NCBI RefSeq assembly: GCF_044344315.1
Contig: NZ_JBIJDC010000005.1
Location: 1 to 64,000, forward strand
Length of the DNA stretch: 64,000 nucleotides
Direction of reading: 5' to 3'
From: Zoogloea sp044344315
GTDB taxonomy: Bacteria > Pseudomonadota > Gammaproteobacteria > Burkholderiales > Rhodocyclaceae
Positions 44,563 through 53,478 of the stretch are shown one piece after another. The notes beneath the pieces were generated by a model. It ran no database searches. It was not told the DNA's origin and saw nothing but the letters and a program-made list of their open reading frames with translations. Position numbers and translations under genes: made by a program. Every line of letters begins with the position of its first letter. Positions within the stretch are counted from its first letter, which is position 1.

Positions 44563-46862
44563 CAGCAGGCCTCCTTGCCCACGGGCACCGGCATGCCGGC
44601 GAGGGGAGGCGCTTCGGCTTCCTCATCCAGCGGCGGCAGTTCTTCGGCGGTGGCGTCGGCGCCGATGCTGACCTTCACCTCCAGCAGCACCGGCAACTGC
44701 CATGGCAGCAGGGTGACGCTTTCCTCCACCGGGCTGCGCACGCCGGTGCGGCTGATTTCCTCGCCCACCACCCGTACTTCATTGACCAGCCGCACGCCCT
44801 GCACCCGCAGGGTGGCGGCTTCGATGTCCCGGTCGCGCACGTCGCGGCCGAAGGGCCAGCCCTGGCCGTCGGGGCCATAGGGCGGCAGCGGGGCGAGGTG
44901 CTGGCGCAGGGCCAGTTCGATGTGGCGGCGCAGGGTCTCTTCGCCGGCGCCGGCCTCCGGCTCGACGGCCACCGAGCAGGACAGGCGCACGTACTGGGGC
45001 GGGGTGATGTAGAGCTCGGTGGTGACCAGCCGGCGGGGCTCCATCCAGGCGCACACCCGGCGCAGCATCTCCTTGTCGGGGGTGGGCTGATCGGGCTGCA
45101 GGGGGTCGTAGGCGGGCAGCACGATCAGGGTCACCACGCCAGGTACGCCGTCCACCCGCTCGTGGGGCTTGTGGCGGGGCAGCACGTGGGCGCGGCCCAC
45201 CTGCACGCCGGGGGTTTCCAGGGCGAGGTTGGCGAAGTCGTCACTGGCCACGGCCCGGTCGTTGTGGCGCAGCACCTCGGGGATGCGCGCGCTGGCCTGG
45301 GGCAGGGTCTCGGCGTCGGCGCCGAACTCGGCCGGCAGCGGGTTGGCGGCCTTCAGGGCCAGGGCGGCGGCGGGGGCGGCGCGGAACACCCGGTTGATGC
45401 GCTCGGCGCCCACATTGCCGCGCACGCCGCCACCATATTTGTAGGTGAGGCAGCGGATGGCCTCGCCCGGCAGGGGGATGCGGCCGTGGATGCCATCGCC
45501 AAAGGTGACGCTGCCATCGGCGGGGTCGAGGGTGTAGAAGGGGTCGTCCGGACCGGCCAGGGCCAGGTCTTCCACCACCTGCCAGTTTTCCCAGCCGAGG
45601 GGGCCGAAGACCTGCACCTGCGGGCTGCCGGGGATGACCGGGGTACGCGACAGGGTGTGGCGCTGGCCGGTGCGGCCGTCGCCGTAGCCCAGCAGCTCGG
45701 CGGCGGTGGTGATGGCCTGCTCGACGCGGACCACGTTGGCGTCGATCCAGCGCAGGCGGACGGGCGGGTGGCTGGGGTCGGCACGGCTGACGCGGATCCA
45801 GCCCAGCACCCGCTCGGCGAGCTTGGCGTTGTCGATGCGCGGGGGCAGTTCGCCAATGCCCAGCAGGTCGGGGTCGGGCGGGGTGAAGCTGGCGGCGGTC
45901 CAGTCGCCGAAGGGCTCGGCGCTGCCGGTGGCATCGGGCAGGCGCAGGCGCAGGGTGCCGCGGCGGCCCAGGCTGTCGGTACTGTCGGCGATCACGGCGA
46001 GGCGCTGGTAGCGCACCCGGTCCACGTGCTGGGTGGTGCCCGTGAAGCTGCCGGTGGAGATCTCCCAGCGCAGGGGCCAGCGCTCGGGGTCGGTGCCGGC
46101 GTCGGGGCAGCGGTGGTGGTCGGTGCTGCCGCACAGGGCGTCGTCACTGCGCACGCCCAGGTTGAGCACCTGCCCGCCAAGCTGGGCACGCAGGGCCTTG
46201 CGGGCAGCGGCGGCGTCGTTGCCGTTGGCCTTGAGGGCGTCGGCCATGGCGGTCTCCGGGGCCGCCAGGCACAGCCAGATGCGGCCGTCCAGGCTGGCCC
46301 CGGTGGAAATGGGCGCGGGCAGCCGGCCACCCTTGGGCGCTTCCAGCGGGATGGGCCGGTACTGGGCCAGGGCCGGTGCGCTGCCCATGTGATCGACGAG
46401 CAGGGTGCTGACGTTCTCGATGCCACCGGCGAGCAGCGGGCCGGAATAGGGCTGCTTGACCCAGGCGCTGAGCTCCAGGGGCAGGACGGTGATCTCGTCG
46501 AGGGTCTGGTAGTGGACGTCGCCGGCGGTGAACTCGAGGGTCGGGCTGCCGACCGCAAAATCCACCGGCACCGGGGCAATGCCCCGGCGGGCTTCCAGGC
46601 GCACCATGGCCTGGGCGGCCCGCGCCGGCCGTGGCGGAATGGCCAGCAGGCGCAGGAACTCCAGGCGCGCCACCTCGGGTACACGGTTGAGGCGGTAGAG
46701 GACGTTGTCGCCGAGGGCGGCAAACAGCTCCACCAGGGCGATGCCCGGGTCGGAGGCGTTGTGGTCGGTCCATTCCGGCGCGTGGGTCGGGATGCGGCGG
46801 ATCAGCTCGGCACGCAGGTCGTCGAAGGCGCGGTCGTCGAGGCGGGGAGGTTGGATGGCCAT
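44562..46862 (-). CDS. Baseplate J/gp47 family protein (Afp11-like)
   Basis: A 766-aa protein; the ATG at 46862 is chosen because it lies one base after the gp25 stop, while an upstream GTG overlaps it. The N-terminus has WTDHNASDPGIALVELFAALGDNVLYRLNRVPE, the opening of the putative baseplate assembly family (TIGR02243-like). The region FGDGIHGRIPLPGEAIRC and GVQVGRAHVLP, with AYDPLQPDQPTP, form the J core. It forms the wedge around the hub that triggers sheath contraction. It lies between gp25 and tail-I genes, the standard order. Confidence 0.87.
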   Translation of the reverse strand: MAIQPPRLDDRAFDDLRAELIRRIPTHAPEWTDHNASDPGIALVELFAALGDNVLYRLNRVPEVARLEFLRLLAIPPRPARAAQAMVRLEARRGIAPVPVDFAVGSPTLEFTAGDVHYQTLDEITVLPLELSAWVKQPYSGPLLAGGIENVSTLLVDHMGSAPALAQYRPIPLEAPKGGRLPAPISTGASLDGRIWLCLAAPETAMADALKANGNDAAAARKALRAQLGGQVLNLGVRSDDALCGSTDHHRCPDAGTDPERWPLRWEISTGSFTGTTQHVDRVRYQRLAVIADSTDSLGRRGTLRLRLPDATGSAEPFGDWTAASFTPPDPDLLGIGELPPRIDNAKLAERVLGWIRVSRADPSHPPVRLRWIDANVVRVEQAITTAAELLGYGDGRTGQRHTLSRTPVIPGSPQVQVFGPLGWENWQVVEDLALAGPDDPFYTLDPADGSVTFGDGIHGRIPLPGEAIRCLTYKYGGGVRGNVGAERINRVFRAAPAAALALKAANPLPAEFGADAETLPQASARIPEVLRHNDRAVASDDFANLALETPGVQVGRAHVLPRHKPHERVDGVPGVVTLIVLPAYDPLQPDQPTPDKEMLRRVCAWMEPRRLVTTELYITPPQYVRLSCSVAVEPEAGAGEETLRRHIELALRQHLAPLPPYGPDGQGWPFGRDVRDRDIEAATLRVQGVRLVNEVRVVGEEISRTGVRSPVEESVTLLPWQLPVLLEVKVSIGADATAEELPPLDEEAEAPPLAGMPVPVGKEAC

Positions 46863-46863
46863 G

Positions 46864-47253
46864 TCAGGCACCCCCGTTCAGGTAGAAGGGGAACACCAGG
46901 TTCTGCGCGCCCGGTTCGCCGAGGATTTCGTAGCGGATGGCGATGCGCAGCACGGTGGCTTCCCGCGGGTCGGTATTCACGGCAACGGACTCGACGCGGA
47001 TGCGGGCTTCGTCCCGGGCCAGGGCTTCGCTGACGGCGGCCCGGATGCGGGTGCGCAGTTCGAGGCTGTTGGGGGCAAACAGAAAACGCCGCAGGCCCAC
47101 GCCGAAGTTGGGGCGGGCAATGCGCTCGCCGGGTTCGGTGAGGAGGATGGTGCGGATGGACTGTTCCACCGCCGCCGCACCGGAGATCCAGCCGAAGCCG
47201 TCGCCGGTGACCAGCGGAAAGCGCAATCCCTGGCCGAGCTTGTCTGTGCTCAT
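46864..47253 (-). CDS. gp25-like baseplate wedge protein (Afp9-like)
   Basis: A 129-aa protein. Signatures are GQGLRFPLVTGDGFGWISGA, VEQSIRTILLTEPGERIARPNFGVGLRRFLF and VESVAVNTDPREATVLRIAIRY. gp25 caps the first sheath ring and nucleates sheath assembly on the baseplate. The glutamate-containing EPGER loop is conserved. The start ATG at 47253 overlaps the upstream gene by four bases, and the stop is one base from the J-like start. Confidence 0.9.
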   Translation of the reverse strand: MSTDKLGQGLRFPLVTGDGFGWISGAAAVEQSIRTILLTEPGERIARPNFGVGLRRFLFAPNSLELRTRIRAAVSEALARDEARIRVESVAVNTDPREATVLRIAIRYEILGEPGAQNLVFPFYLNGGA

Positions 47254-49772
47254 GGTCCCCTCTTGGGAAATGGCAGGCAGAACTTCAGGAACAGCATCCA
47301 GCTGAACGAGGGCAGCGTGATCAGCACGGTGAAGATGATCTTGAAGAGGATCAGCGCGCAGATGGTCAGCACGGGGATGCCGAAGTTGCAGATCATGCCA
47401 ATGCCGAAATCGCGGCGCGTGTCGGCCATGTCGGCGCCGGTGATGACGCCGGAGCCGGGGGGCGCCGCCATGCTGGCAAAGGGCTTGGCCCGGGCCCGGG
47501 CGATGCGCGGGATGTCGCGCAGCAGCTTGGGGATGTCGGGCATCTGGATGCTGGCCGGGCGGGCGCCGAGGAGGTCGGTGGGGTCGGCGATGGAGAAGGG
47601 CTCGCTGCGCCGGGTCCACACAATGCGCTCGGGCTCGCAGGGGGTGTGACCAGCGACGCGCACCCAGGCCCAGGCGGCGTAGAGGTGTTCGGCATCAAAG
47701 CGCAGGCGCGGCAGGGCATCGCCGCTGCGGGCTTCGGGCAGGGCCAGGCGTTCAGGCTCGGCGGTATAGCGGGCCGCGGCGGCGGTGCGGAAGGCGGCCA
47801 GCACGGTGCCCGCCACCCGGATGCCGGGCAGCACCAGCAGGCCGCAGGGGGGCTGTTCGTTGAGGCTGAGCTGGGCCGCGCCCAGGGACAGGCCGGCGCG
47901 CAGGCCGGCCACGGCGGTGCCCAACTCGGTCTCGATGATCTCGATACGGGCATTGAGCTGATCCACCGCGCCATTGCCAGCGCCGGCCAGGCCGTCGTCG
48001 AAGCGGGCGTAGATCTTTGCGATGGCCTCGCCGTGGGCGTGGGCATCGAGAATCCACTGGGCCGGCAGGGTCACCGGCGGCCACGGCGGGGTGGCCTGGA
48101 TGTCGCCCCGGGCGGCCTCCTGGGCGAGCAGGGTCTCGGACAGCTCGGCCAGGGCGGCGAGGCCCATCTGACGCTTGCCGTCGGCGGCCACGGCTTTCAG
48201 GTCGGCGGCCAGGGTATCGTTGTAGAGCGCGTGGTTGAGGCGCGCGGCCAGGCACAGGCGGCAGCCGCGCAGGCGCAGCAGGGCCATCACCACCACCACC
48301 GCCAGGTGGTCGGTGCCCACCAGGCCGGCGTTGCCCTGGGCCGGAGGCGGCAGGGCGGTGCCGGCGAGCCAGGCATCCATCAACTGATGCAGGCGCTGGC
48401 GCAGCAGGGTGTCCCAGGCGTTGTTACCGGCGCCGCTCAACCAGACGGCGGCTGCAGTGGCCTGGACGCCGGCGCTGACGCCGGGCAGGTTGTTGAACAG
48501 GCCGGGCGCGCTGGCCGTGTCCGCGGCCGTGCTGGCGGCCCACAGATCGGTGCCGCTGCGCACGTTGCCGGCGATGTCGGCGTCGTCGGTGGCGGCCGCG
48601 GTGACGGTCTGCCACAGCCGGGCCAGGGCCTCCAGCAGGGCCTTGTCGATGGTGTGGGCGAGGGTGTTGCCCACCTGGCCAAGCCCGCCGGGGGCGGTGG
48701 CGATCAGGTTGTCGGCGATGGCGGTGACAGCGGCCTGGGCAGGCCGTGCCGGCAGCACGGTGGCGTCGAGCAGGCTGCGCAGGTGGGGCAGGGCGGCATT
48801 GCGCAGATCGACGGCGCCCTGGAAAAGGGTGTCGAGGCGGGCCTGGGTGTGCTGGCTCAGCGCGGTGGCGACAGCCGCGGCCGTGTCGCCGGCCCGCTGC
48901 TCGGTGGGGATCTCACGAGCGGCGCTGAACACCGGCAGGTAGCCGTACAGGGTGCAGTGGTCGGCGGCTTTGCCGGCGTCGGGGGGCAGCAGGGAAAGGG
49001 GCGCGCCAAGGAGGCCCAGGGGTGGCAGCTGGTCTGCGGCGCCCAGGTCGAGCAGGGTGCGCAGGCGCAGCTCCAACGTGGCGCTGGGGGCGGGCAGCTT
49101 TGCCGGGTCCACCGCGGCACCGGCGGCACCGGTCTGCAGGTCGGTGGGCAGCAGGGGCAGCCAGGCGCCGTGCCGTTCATCGACGGCGATCCAGTCTTCC
49201 CAGCGTTCCGGGGTGCCGGCCGGGCCAGCGACGAAGCGGCGGATCACCGCGCCGCTGCCCTTGATGCGTTTTCGGTCAACCCGCGGCCAGCCGGCGGCGG
49301 CGCAGACCACGTCGAAGCTGATGAGGTTGAAGCGCTCGTGCAGGGGCAGATAGAGCTTGCGCAGCCACGGGGGCGTGGCGGCCTTTTCGGCGGCGACGAG
49401 GCCGTGGGGGATGCCGTCGGCGTCCATGGCCGGGCCGCTGGAGGCTTCGATGTCGGTGCTGCCGGGCACGCGCCGGGCCAGGCTGGCCGTGGCGTAGCGG
49501 GCCTGCCCATGGGCATCCACCAGCCCGGCCGGCGGCTCGGACCAGTCGCGCCAGGGCAGCAGCCGGGGCAGGGTCGGGCGCTTGCCGGCGGCCGTCGCCA
49601 GGAAGTCGTCCATGAAGCTGTCGCTCTCGAAGGACAGGAGGCGCGGCGCTGCTTCGGTGGGCACCTGGGCGAGGTCGCGCAGGAAGAAGGGCTCGGTGGC
49701 CAGCAGCCGCTCCCGCGAGGGGGCGCGGTTGGCCGGAACGAGGAGGCGCCTGCCCGTGGCCCGGCTCACCAT
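47250..49772 (-). CDS. Large eCIS protein with hydrophobic C-terminal tail
   Basis: An 840-aa protein of unknown function; the ATG at 49772 overlaps the gpV-like stop by seven bases. Most of it is soluble-looking with Ala-rich helices. The last 50 residues are strongly hydrophobic: FGIPVLTICALILFKIIFTV, then LITLPSFSWMLFLKFCLPFP, enough for one or two membrane helices, ending in KRGP. Position between the spike and gp25 suggests a baseplate-associated protein. A membrane tether or hydrophobic plug is an inference. The full length should be compared with proteins at the same place in other eCIS loci. Confidence 0.7.
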   Translation of the reverse strand: MVSRATGRRLLVPANRAPSRERLLATEPFFLRDLAQVPTEAAPRLLSFESDSFMDDFLATAAGKRPTLPRLLPWRDWSEPPAGLVDAHGQARYATASLARRVPGSTDIEASSGPAMDADGIPHGLVAAEKAATPPWLRKLYLPLHERFNLISFDVVCAAAGWPRVDRKRIKGSGAVIRRFVAGPAGTPERWEDWIAVDERHGAWLPLLPTDLQTGAAGAAVDPAKLPAPSATLELRLRTLLDLGAADQLPPLGLLGAPLSLLPPDAGKAADHCTLYGYLPVFSAAREIPTEQRAGDTAAAVATALSQHTQARLDTLFQGAVDLRNAALPHLRSLLDATVLPARPAQAAVTAIADNLIATAPGGLGQVGNTLAHTIDKALLEALARLWQTVTAAATDDADIAGNVRSGTDLWAASTAADTASAPGLFNNLPGVSAGVQATAAAVWLSGAGNNAWDTLLRQRLHQLMDAWLAGTALPPPAQGNAGLVGTDHLAVVVVMALLRLRGCRLCLAARLNHALYNDTLAADLKAVAADGKRQMGLAALAELSETLLAQEAARGDIQATPPWPPVTLPAQWILDAHAHGEAIAKIYARFDDGLAGAGNGAVDQLNARIEIIETELGTAVAGLRAGLSLGAAQLSLNEQPPCGLLVLPGIRVAGTVLAAFRTAAAARYTAEPERLALPEARSGDALPRLRFDAEHLYAAWAWVRVAGHTPCEPERIVWTRRSEPFSIADPTDLLGARPASIQMPDIPKLLRDIPRIARARAKPFASMAAPPGSGVITGADMADTRRDFGIGMICNFGIPVLTICALILFKIIFTVLITLPSFSWMLFLKFCLPFPKRGP

Positions 49773-50464
49773 ATGTTCCCCACGCCCGGTGTGTAGCTGG
49801 GGGAGACCACGCTGTTGGTGATCACCGCGTCGGCCTTCACCACCCCCGAGAAGGTGGACATGGCCGCATTGACGGTGACCATGGCCGCCGTGACCTCCAG
49901 CCCCGCCGGAGCCTGCACGGTGACGCGCACGTTGGCCGTGATCTCGATGTTGCCCACCACGTCGATCTTCACCTGGGCGCCGTTGGAGTGGGTCAGGGTG
50001 ACGGTGCCGCCGGCCGCGTCGTCGAGGGTGAAGGTATGGCCGCCGTTGGTCTTGAGCTCCACCTTTTCGGTACCGGCGGTGTCGTCGAAGGTGAGGGTGT
50101 GGCCGCTGCGGGAGGTGATGGAGCGGATGTTGTTGGCGCTGTCCATGCTCTCGGGGGGCGTATCGACACCGTTCCACAGGGCACCGATGACCACCGGGCG
50201 GCGCGGGTCGCCGGCGGTGAAGGCCACCAGCACCTCGTCGTCCACTTCGGGGATGAACCAGGTGCCCCGGTCGGCGCCGGCCATCAGGGTGGCCAGGCGG
50301 GCCCAGGCCAGGGCGCTGCCGCCGTCGCTCTCCTCGACGAAGGGCAGGCGGATCTGCACGCGGCCCTGGCTGTCCGGGTCCTGCACGTCGGTGACGATGG
50401 CGGGGTAGACGCCGTAAAGGCGCGGGCGCTCACCGGCGGGTGCGGAGCTGGCGCCGGGAATCAT
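49766..50464 (-). CDS. Spike gp5/V-like protein (VgrG C-terminal half)
   Basis: A 232-aa protein. The N-terminal OB-fold has LYGVYPAIVTDVQDPDSQGRVQIRLPF, WARLATLMAGADRGTWFIPEVDDEVLVAF and RPVVIGALWNGVDTPPE, the gp5/VgrG signature. It continues into a beta-helix needle with repeats such as HTLTFDDTAGTEKVELKTNG and HTFTLDDAAGGTVTL. It forms the trimeric spike. It overlaps the gp27-like gene by four bases, so hub and spike are split as in Afp8-type variants encoded by two genes. The C-terminus SPSYTPGVGNIW carries no PAAR. Confidence 0.88.
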   Translation of the reverse strand: MIPGASSAPAGERPRLYGVYPAIVTDVQDPDSQGRVQIRLPFVEESDGGSALAWARLATLMAGADRGTWFIPEVDDEVLVAFTAGDPRRPVVIGALWNGVDTPPESMDSANNIRSITSRSGHTLTFDDTAGTEKVELKTNGGHTFTLDDAAGGTVTLTHSNGAQVKIDVVGNIEITANVRVTVQAPAGLEVTAAMVTVNAAMSTFSGVVKADAVITNSVVSPSYTPGVGNIW

Positions 50465-51543
50465 GCGGACTCTCCCAGGTTGGGCCGCTGGGCCTCGAAT
50501 TCGGTGCGGTAGCCTTCCACCTGATCGAAGCGGTGGGTGACGGCGGTGACCAGGTAGGTGCCGGCAAACCAGGGGCCCAGATCGACCAGCTCCACCTTCG
50601 AGCCCACATGCAGTTGCGGCGTGCCGCGGGTCACGCCGAGCCCGCGCAGGAAGCGCCGGGCGCGGCGGCGCAGGGCAGCTTCGGCCAGGCTGCGGGCCTC
50701 GGCGCCGGTGGCGGGGGCTTCCAGGTGGAGGTCGTCGGCGGCGTTGGCGAACACTCGGGTGACGATCTCGGGGCCGAGGCGGCCAGGGCCGGCCTCGGGG
50801 CGGATGGCGTCGGCGCCGGCGCTTTCGTGGATGGCCTCCTTGGCGGCCACGTCGTAGCCGTGCACGCGCACCTCGCCGCGCTGGTGGGCCAGGTCGGCAA
50901 GTACGGTGAAGCGGATCAGCTCGTTCTCGCGGCTCAGGCGGATGGGGGTGTCGGTGAGGGCCGAGGCTTCGTTGATATGCACGGTGCCATCGCGCAGGGC
51001 GATCAGGGCGTCGCCGCTGCGGCTGCGCAGGGCGGTGAGTTCATCTTCGTTCACCTGCAGCAGGGCCACGTGGCTGGCGCCGCTGCGCCCGGCATCGGGG
51101 CTGAGGCCGGCCTCGGAGAGGATGCGACCGGCAATGTCGCCGTCGCTCTGGTTTTCCGAGAGGCGGGTGCGGCGGCGGTAACGCAGACCGGCGAGGGCAT
51201 CTTCGGCCAGCAGGGTCAGCTCCGGTGGGCGCAGCTCCGGGTAGGCGGCGCCGATGCCCGTGATGAGGCCATCGAAGACGGTCAGTTCGTCGCCCGTGGT
51301 GCTGAAGGCGATGGCCAGGCGCTTGCCGAAGTCAATGTCGGCCGTATCGAAATGCACGTAATCCACGGGCTGGCCGGGTTCGCGGCTGCCCCAGTTGAGG
51401 AAGATTGCTTCCAGGGAGGCGACGCCGGCCGCGTCGGCACGGGCTTCGAGGCGGATCAGGTCGGCCTCAAGGCGCTCGGCACGCCGCCCGTCCACCTTGA
51501 TCTGCGGGCGGCCGCTGGCGAGGAAAGGCGCGCTTGAAGTCAT
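50461..51543 (-). CDS. gp27-like hub protein (phage late control D family)
   Basis: A 360-aa protein; the ATG at 51543 overlaps the DUF5908 stop by four bases. Hub features are LIRLEARADAAGVASLEAIF, PPELTLLAEDALAGLRYRRR, LQVNEDELTALRSRSGDALI and HVGSKVELVDLGPWFAGTYL. These align with the gp27/GpD half of VgrG. It adapts the six-fold tube to the three-fold spike. Its neighbour downstream is the OB-fold spike protein, completing the hub-spike complex. Confidence 0.85.
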   Translation of the reverse strand: MTSSAPFLASGRPQIKVDGRRAERLEADLIRLEARADAAGVASLEAIFLNWGSREPGQPVDYVHFDTADIDFGKRLAIAFSTTGDELTVFDGLITGIGAAYPELRPPELTLLAEDALAGLRYRRRTRLSENQSDGDIAGRILSEAGLSPDAGRSGASHVALLQVNEDELTALRSRSGDALIALRDGTVHINEASALTDTPIRLSRENELIRFTVLADLAHQRGEVRVHGYDVAAKEAIHESAGADAIRPEAGPGRLGPEIVTRVFANAADDLHLEAPATGAEARSLAEAALRRRARRFLRGLGVTRGTPQLHVGSKVELVDLGPWFAGTYLVTAVTHRFDQVEGYRTEFEAQRPNLGESA

Positions 51544-51734
51544 GGACAGTCGCTCCGATGGCGCTGCTGGCGTTCGAGCTCTTCGGCCACCAGGGCGCGG
51601 ACGAGGGCGCGGAGGTCTTCCATGCGCACTTCGAAGGGGGCGTCGTCGGCCGTGGCGCCACTGCCCGCTTCGGCCGTGCTGCCCCCCGGCAGGGTTTCGA
51701 TGGTGGTGGAGACTTCGCCGATGGAGACGGGCAT
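51540..51734 (-). CDS. DUF5908 family small protein
   Basis: A 64-aa protein. The ATG at 51734 (MPVSIGEVSTTIET) is chosen because it begins two bases after the upstream stop and matches the short DUF5908 family common in eCIS loci. The C-terminal helix MEDLRALVRALVAEELERQQ is typical. Its role is unknown. The small size and constant position beside the hub gene suggest an assembly helper or minor structural piece. Confidence 0.75.
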   Translation of the reverse strand: MPVSIGEVSTTIETLPGGSTAEAGSGATADDAPFEVRMEDLRALVRALVAEELERQQRHRSDCP

Positions 51735-51736
51735 GC

Positions 51737-52999
51737 TCAGCCTCCGCAGCAGCGCCGACAGCCGCAGCCGCCGCAACTGCAGGTGGAGTGATTGGCGTGG
51801 CCGGCGTGGGCATGGGCCGCGGCCGCCGGGGTGGGGGTGGCGGGCAGGCTCTCCCAGCGGGGGCGGCGTTCGCCCGCGGCCCTCTCGATGGGGGTGCCCC
51901 GGGTGGCAAACAGGGGGCTGCCGGCCGGCGGGCTGCGCCGTAGGGCCAGGGGCGGGCTGCCGCGCACGGGCAGGGGGGCATTGCCGGCGGAGGCGGATGC
52001 ACCACCGCCCTGCGCGGGCAGGGGTGCGATGGCACCGGCCGCCCGCTGGCTGCTCACCGCGGCGGCCAACCCGGCGGCGCTGCTGCCGGGGGCGGGGCCG
52101 TCGGGCGCCCAGGGGTTGGGGGTGACACCGGCCGCGGCAAGGCCGGGGGAGGGCTTGGGAACTGTCAGCCCGCTACGCCCCAGGTCGCCCGATGTGCCCA
52201 GGGCCGCGGGGCCGAACAGGTCGATGGCCGCCGAGGCGTCCAGGTGGATACCGGCGCCCACCGCCATGCCGATGTCGGCCGAGGCGCCCAGGCTGGCCGA
52301 CAAGCCCACCTGGGCCGACAGGCTCACGTCCAGGTTTACGTCCAGGCTGGCGGACAGCTCGAAACCGGCCGAGAGATCAAAGCCCGCGCCACCGTTGGCC
52401 CCGCCCCCCAGCAGGCTGTCGGCGCCAGCCGCGCTGGCCTGGCTGCGGGCATCGCTGGCGGCCTGCTCCACGGCCTGACGGCGCTGGGCAGCGTCGCTGG
52501 CATTCACCTCGTAGCGGAACTCCTGCTCGGTGAGGGTCAGCTGCACCTTGGAGCGCAGGGGCACGCCGCTGGGGCTGAAGTATTCAAACACCTCCTGGTG
52601 GGACGAGATCACCCCGTTGAAGATCAGCGTGCCCCAGCGGAACTGCACCCGCCGCGGCGCCTGCTCCTTGCCGCTGCCGTAGGTCTGCACCAGGTCGGCG
52701 ATGGGCTTGGTGCGCACGCGCACGTCGAGCATCTCTTCGCCGCCACCCTCGCCGGTGTCGTCGTCCCGCGGGCGGGTGGAGTCGAAGACGCACTCGAAGG
52801 ACAGGGTGGCCTTGGACGAGCCGACGTTCTGCACCTGCTGGCGGCCCTTGCGGCCCTTGTCCTTCTGCTCGCCGCCGGACACCTTGAGGGTCAGGGTCTC
52901 GGGGTTGAAGTCGAGGGGGATGATCCGGCCTTCCTCGGTGTTCTTGCCCCCCGCATCGAAGGGCACGAGCCTGGCGCGGCAGAACTGGGCAGTGCTCAT
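51737..52999 (-). CDS. CIS_tube/LysM-type baseplate protein with cysteine-rich tail (Afp7-like)
   Basis: A 420-aa protein. Residues 1-190 match the CIS_tube N-terminal domain (PF19266-like): IIPLDFNPETLTLKVSG, ATLSFECVFDSTRP, RRVQFRWGTLIFNGVISSHQ and VQLTLTEQEFRYEV. In Afp this protein joins tube and hub. The usual C-terminal LysM repeat is not seen. Instead there is a Gly/Ala/Ser-rich 200-residue tail ending in HAHAGHANHSTCSCGGCGC and RRCCGG, with six cysteines and four histidines in the last 30 residues, which looks metal-binding. Overlaps with tube2 (four bases) show coupling. Confidence 0.82.
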   Translation of the reverse strand: MSTAQFCRARLVPFDAGGKNTEEGRIIPLDFNPETLTLKVSGGEQKDKGRKGRQQVQNVGSSKATLSFECVFDSTRPRDDDTGEGGGEEMLDVRVRTKPIADLVQTYGSGKEQAPRRVQFRWGTLIFNGVISSHQEVFEYFSPSGVPLRSKVQLTLTEQEFRYEVNASDAAQRRQAVEQAASDARSQASAAGADSLLGGGANGGAGFDLSAGFELSASLDVNLDVSLSAQVGLSASLGASADIGMAVGAGIHLDASAAIDLFGPAALGTSGDLGRSGLTVPKPSPGLAAAGVTPNPWAPDGPAPGSSAAGLAAAVSSQRAAGAIAPLPAQGGGASASAGNAPLPVRGSPPLALRRSPPAGSPLFATRGTPIERAAGERRPRWESLPATPTPAAAAHAHAGHANHSTCSCGGCGCRRCCGG

Positions 53000-53478
53000 A
53001 CCGCCTCCCTGCTCAGTCCTTCATGGACGATGTGCAGCTCTTCGAGGGGCACTTCGCGGGCGTTGCCGGCGTTGAGGTCGGCGGACTTCACCTTGGTGAC
53101 GATGCCGTTCTCGAAGCGCCACACCCCCGCATCGGGGGCGCTGCTGTCGGCCTGCAGCACGCGGATGGTGCCGGACACATAGGGCAGCGGAAAGGTGCCG
53201 TCGATGCAGCGCTGTACCCAGGTCCAGAAGGCCGGGTCGAGGGACAGGCCGCGTTTGAGGATCAGGGGCGGGTTGGTGGTCTTGCCCACGAGCTGGCGAG
53301 CGCCCCGGTTGTAGCCGCCTTCGCGCAGGCTTACGGGTTCGAGGGTGATCTCCAGGCCCTGCACCTCCGAGAAGGCGCCCTTGCGACTGCCCAGGGCCAG
53401 CCCTTCGTCGCCGCCCAGGCCGGACAGTTCGATATGCACGGCGAAGTTGAAATTGGAGAGCATGGCCGGGTCGGGCAT
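52996..53478 (-). CDS. Inner tube protein 2 (gp19/Afp5-like)
   Basis: A 160-aa tube protein of the T4 gp19 family. Signatures are LSNFNFAVHIELSGLGGDEG, FSEVQGLEITLEPVSLREGG, LILKRGLSLDPAFWTWVQRC and EVPLEELHIVHEGL. The start ATG at 53478 shares a base with the second sheath stop; a later ATG at 53463 would be possible. It is longer than tube1 and probably makes the initiator ring at the baseplate, as Afp5 does. Confidence 0.88.
   Translation of the reverse strand: MPDPAMLSNFNFAVHIELSGLGGDEGLALGSRKGAFSEVQGLEITLEPVSLREGGYNRGARQLVGKTTNPPLILKRGLSLDPAFWTWVQRCIDGTFPLPYVSGTIRVLQADSSAPDAGVWRFENGIVTKVKSADLNAGNAREVPLEELHIVHEGLSREAV

Noticed and set aside
42280..44880. 866-aa plus-strand frame opposite the tail-I gene
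   Set aside because: It is low complexity (Gly, Gln, His, Val rich), as expected for antisense of GC-rich coding DNA, with no ribosome-binding site.
50461..52035. Longer open frame upstream of the gp27-like hub start
   Set aside because: It runs through the DUF5908 and CIS_tube genes; the overlapping ATG at 51543 matches the operon pattern and family length.
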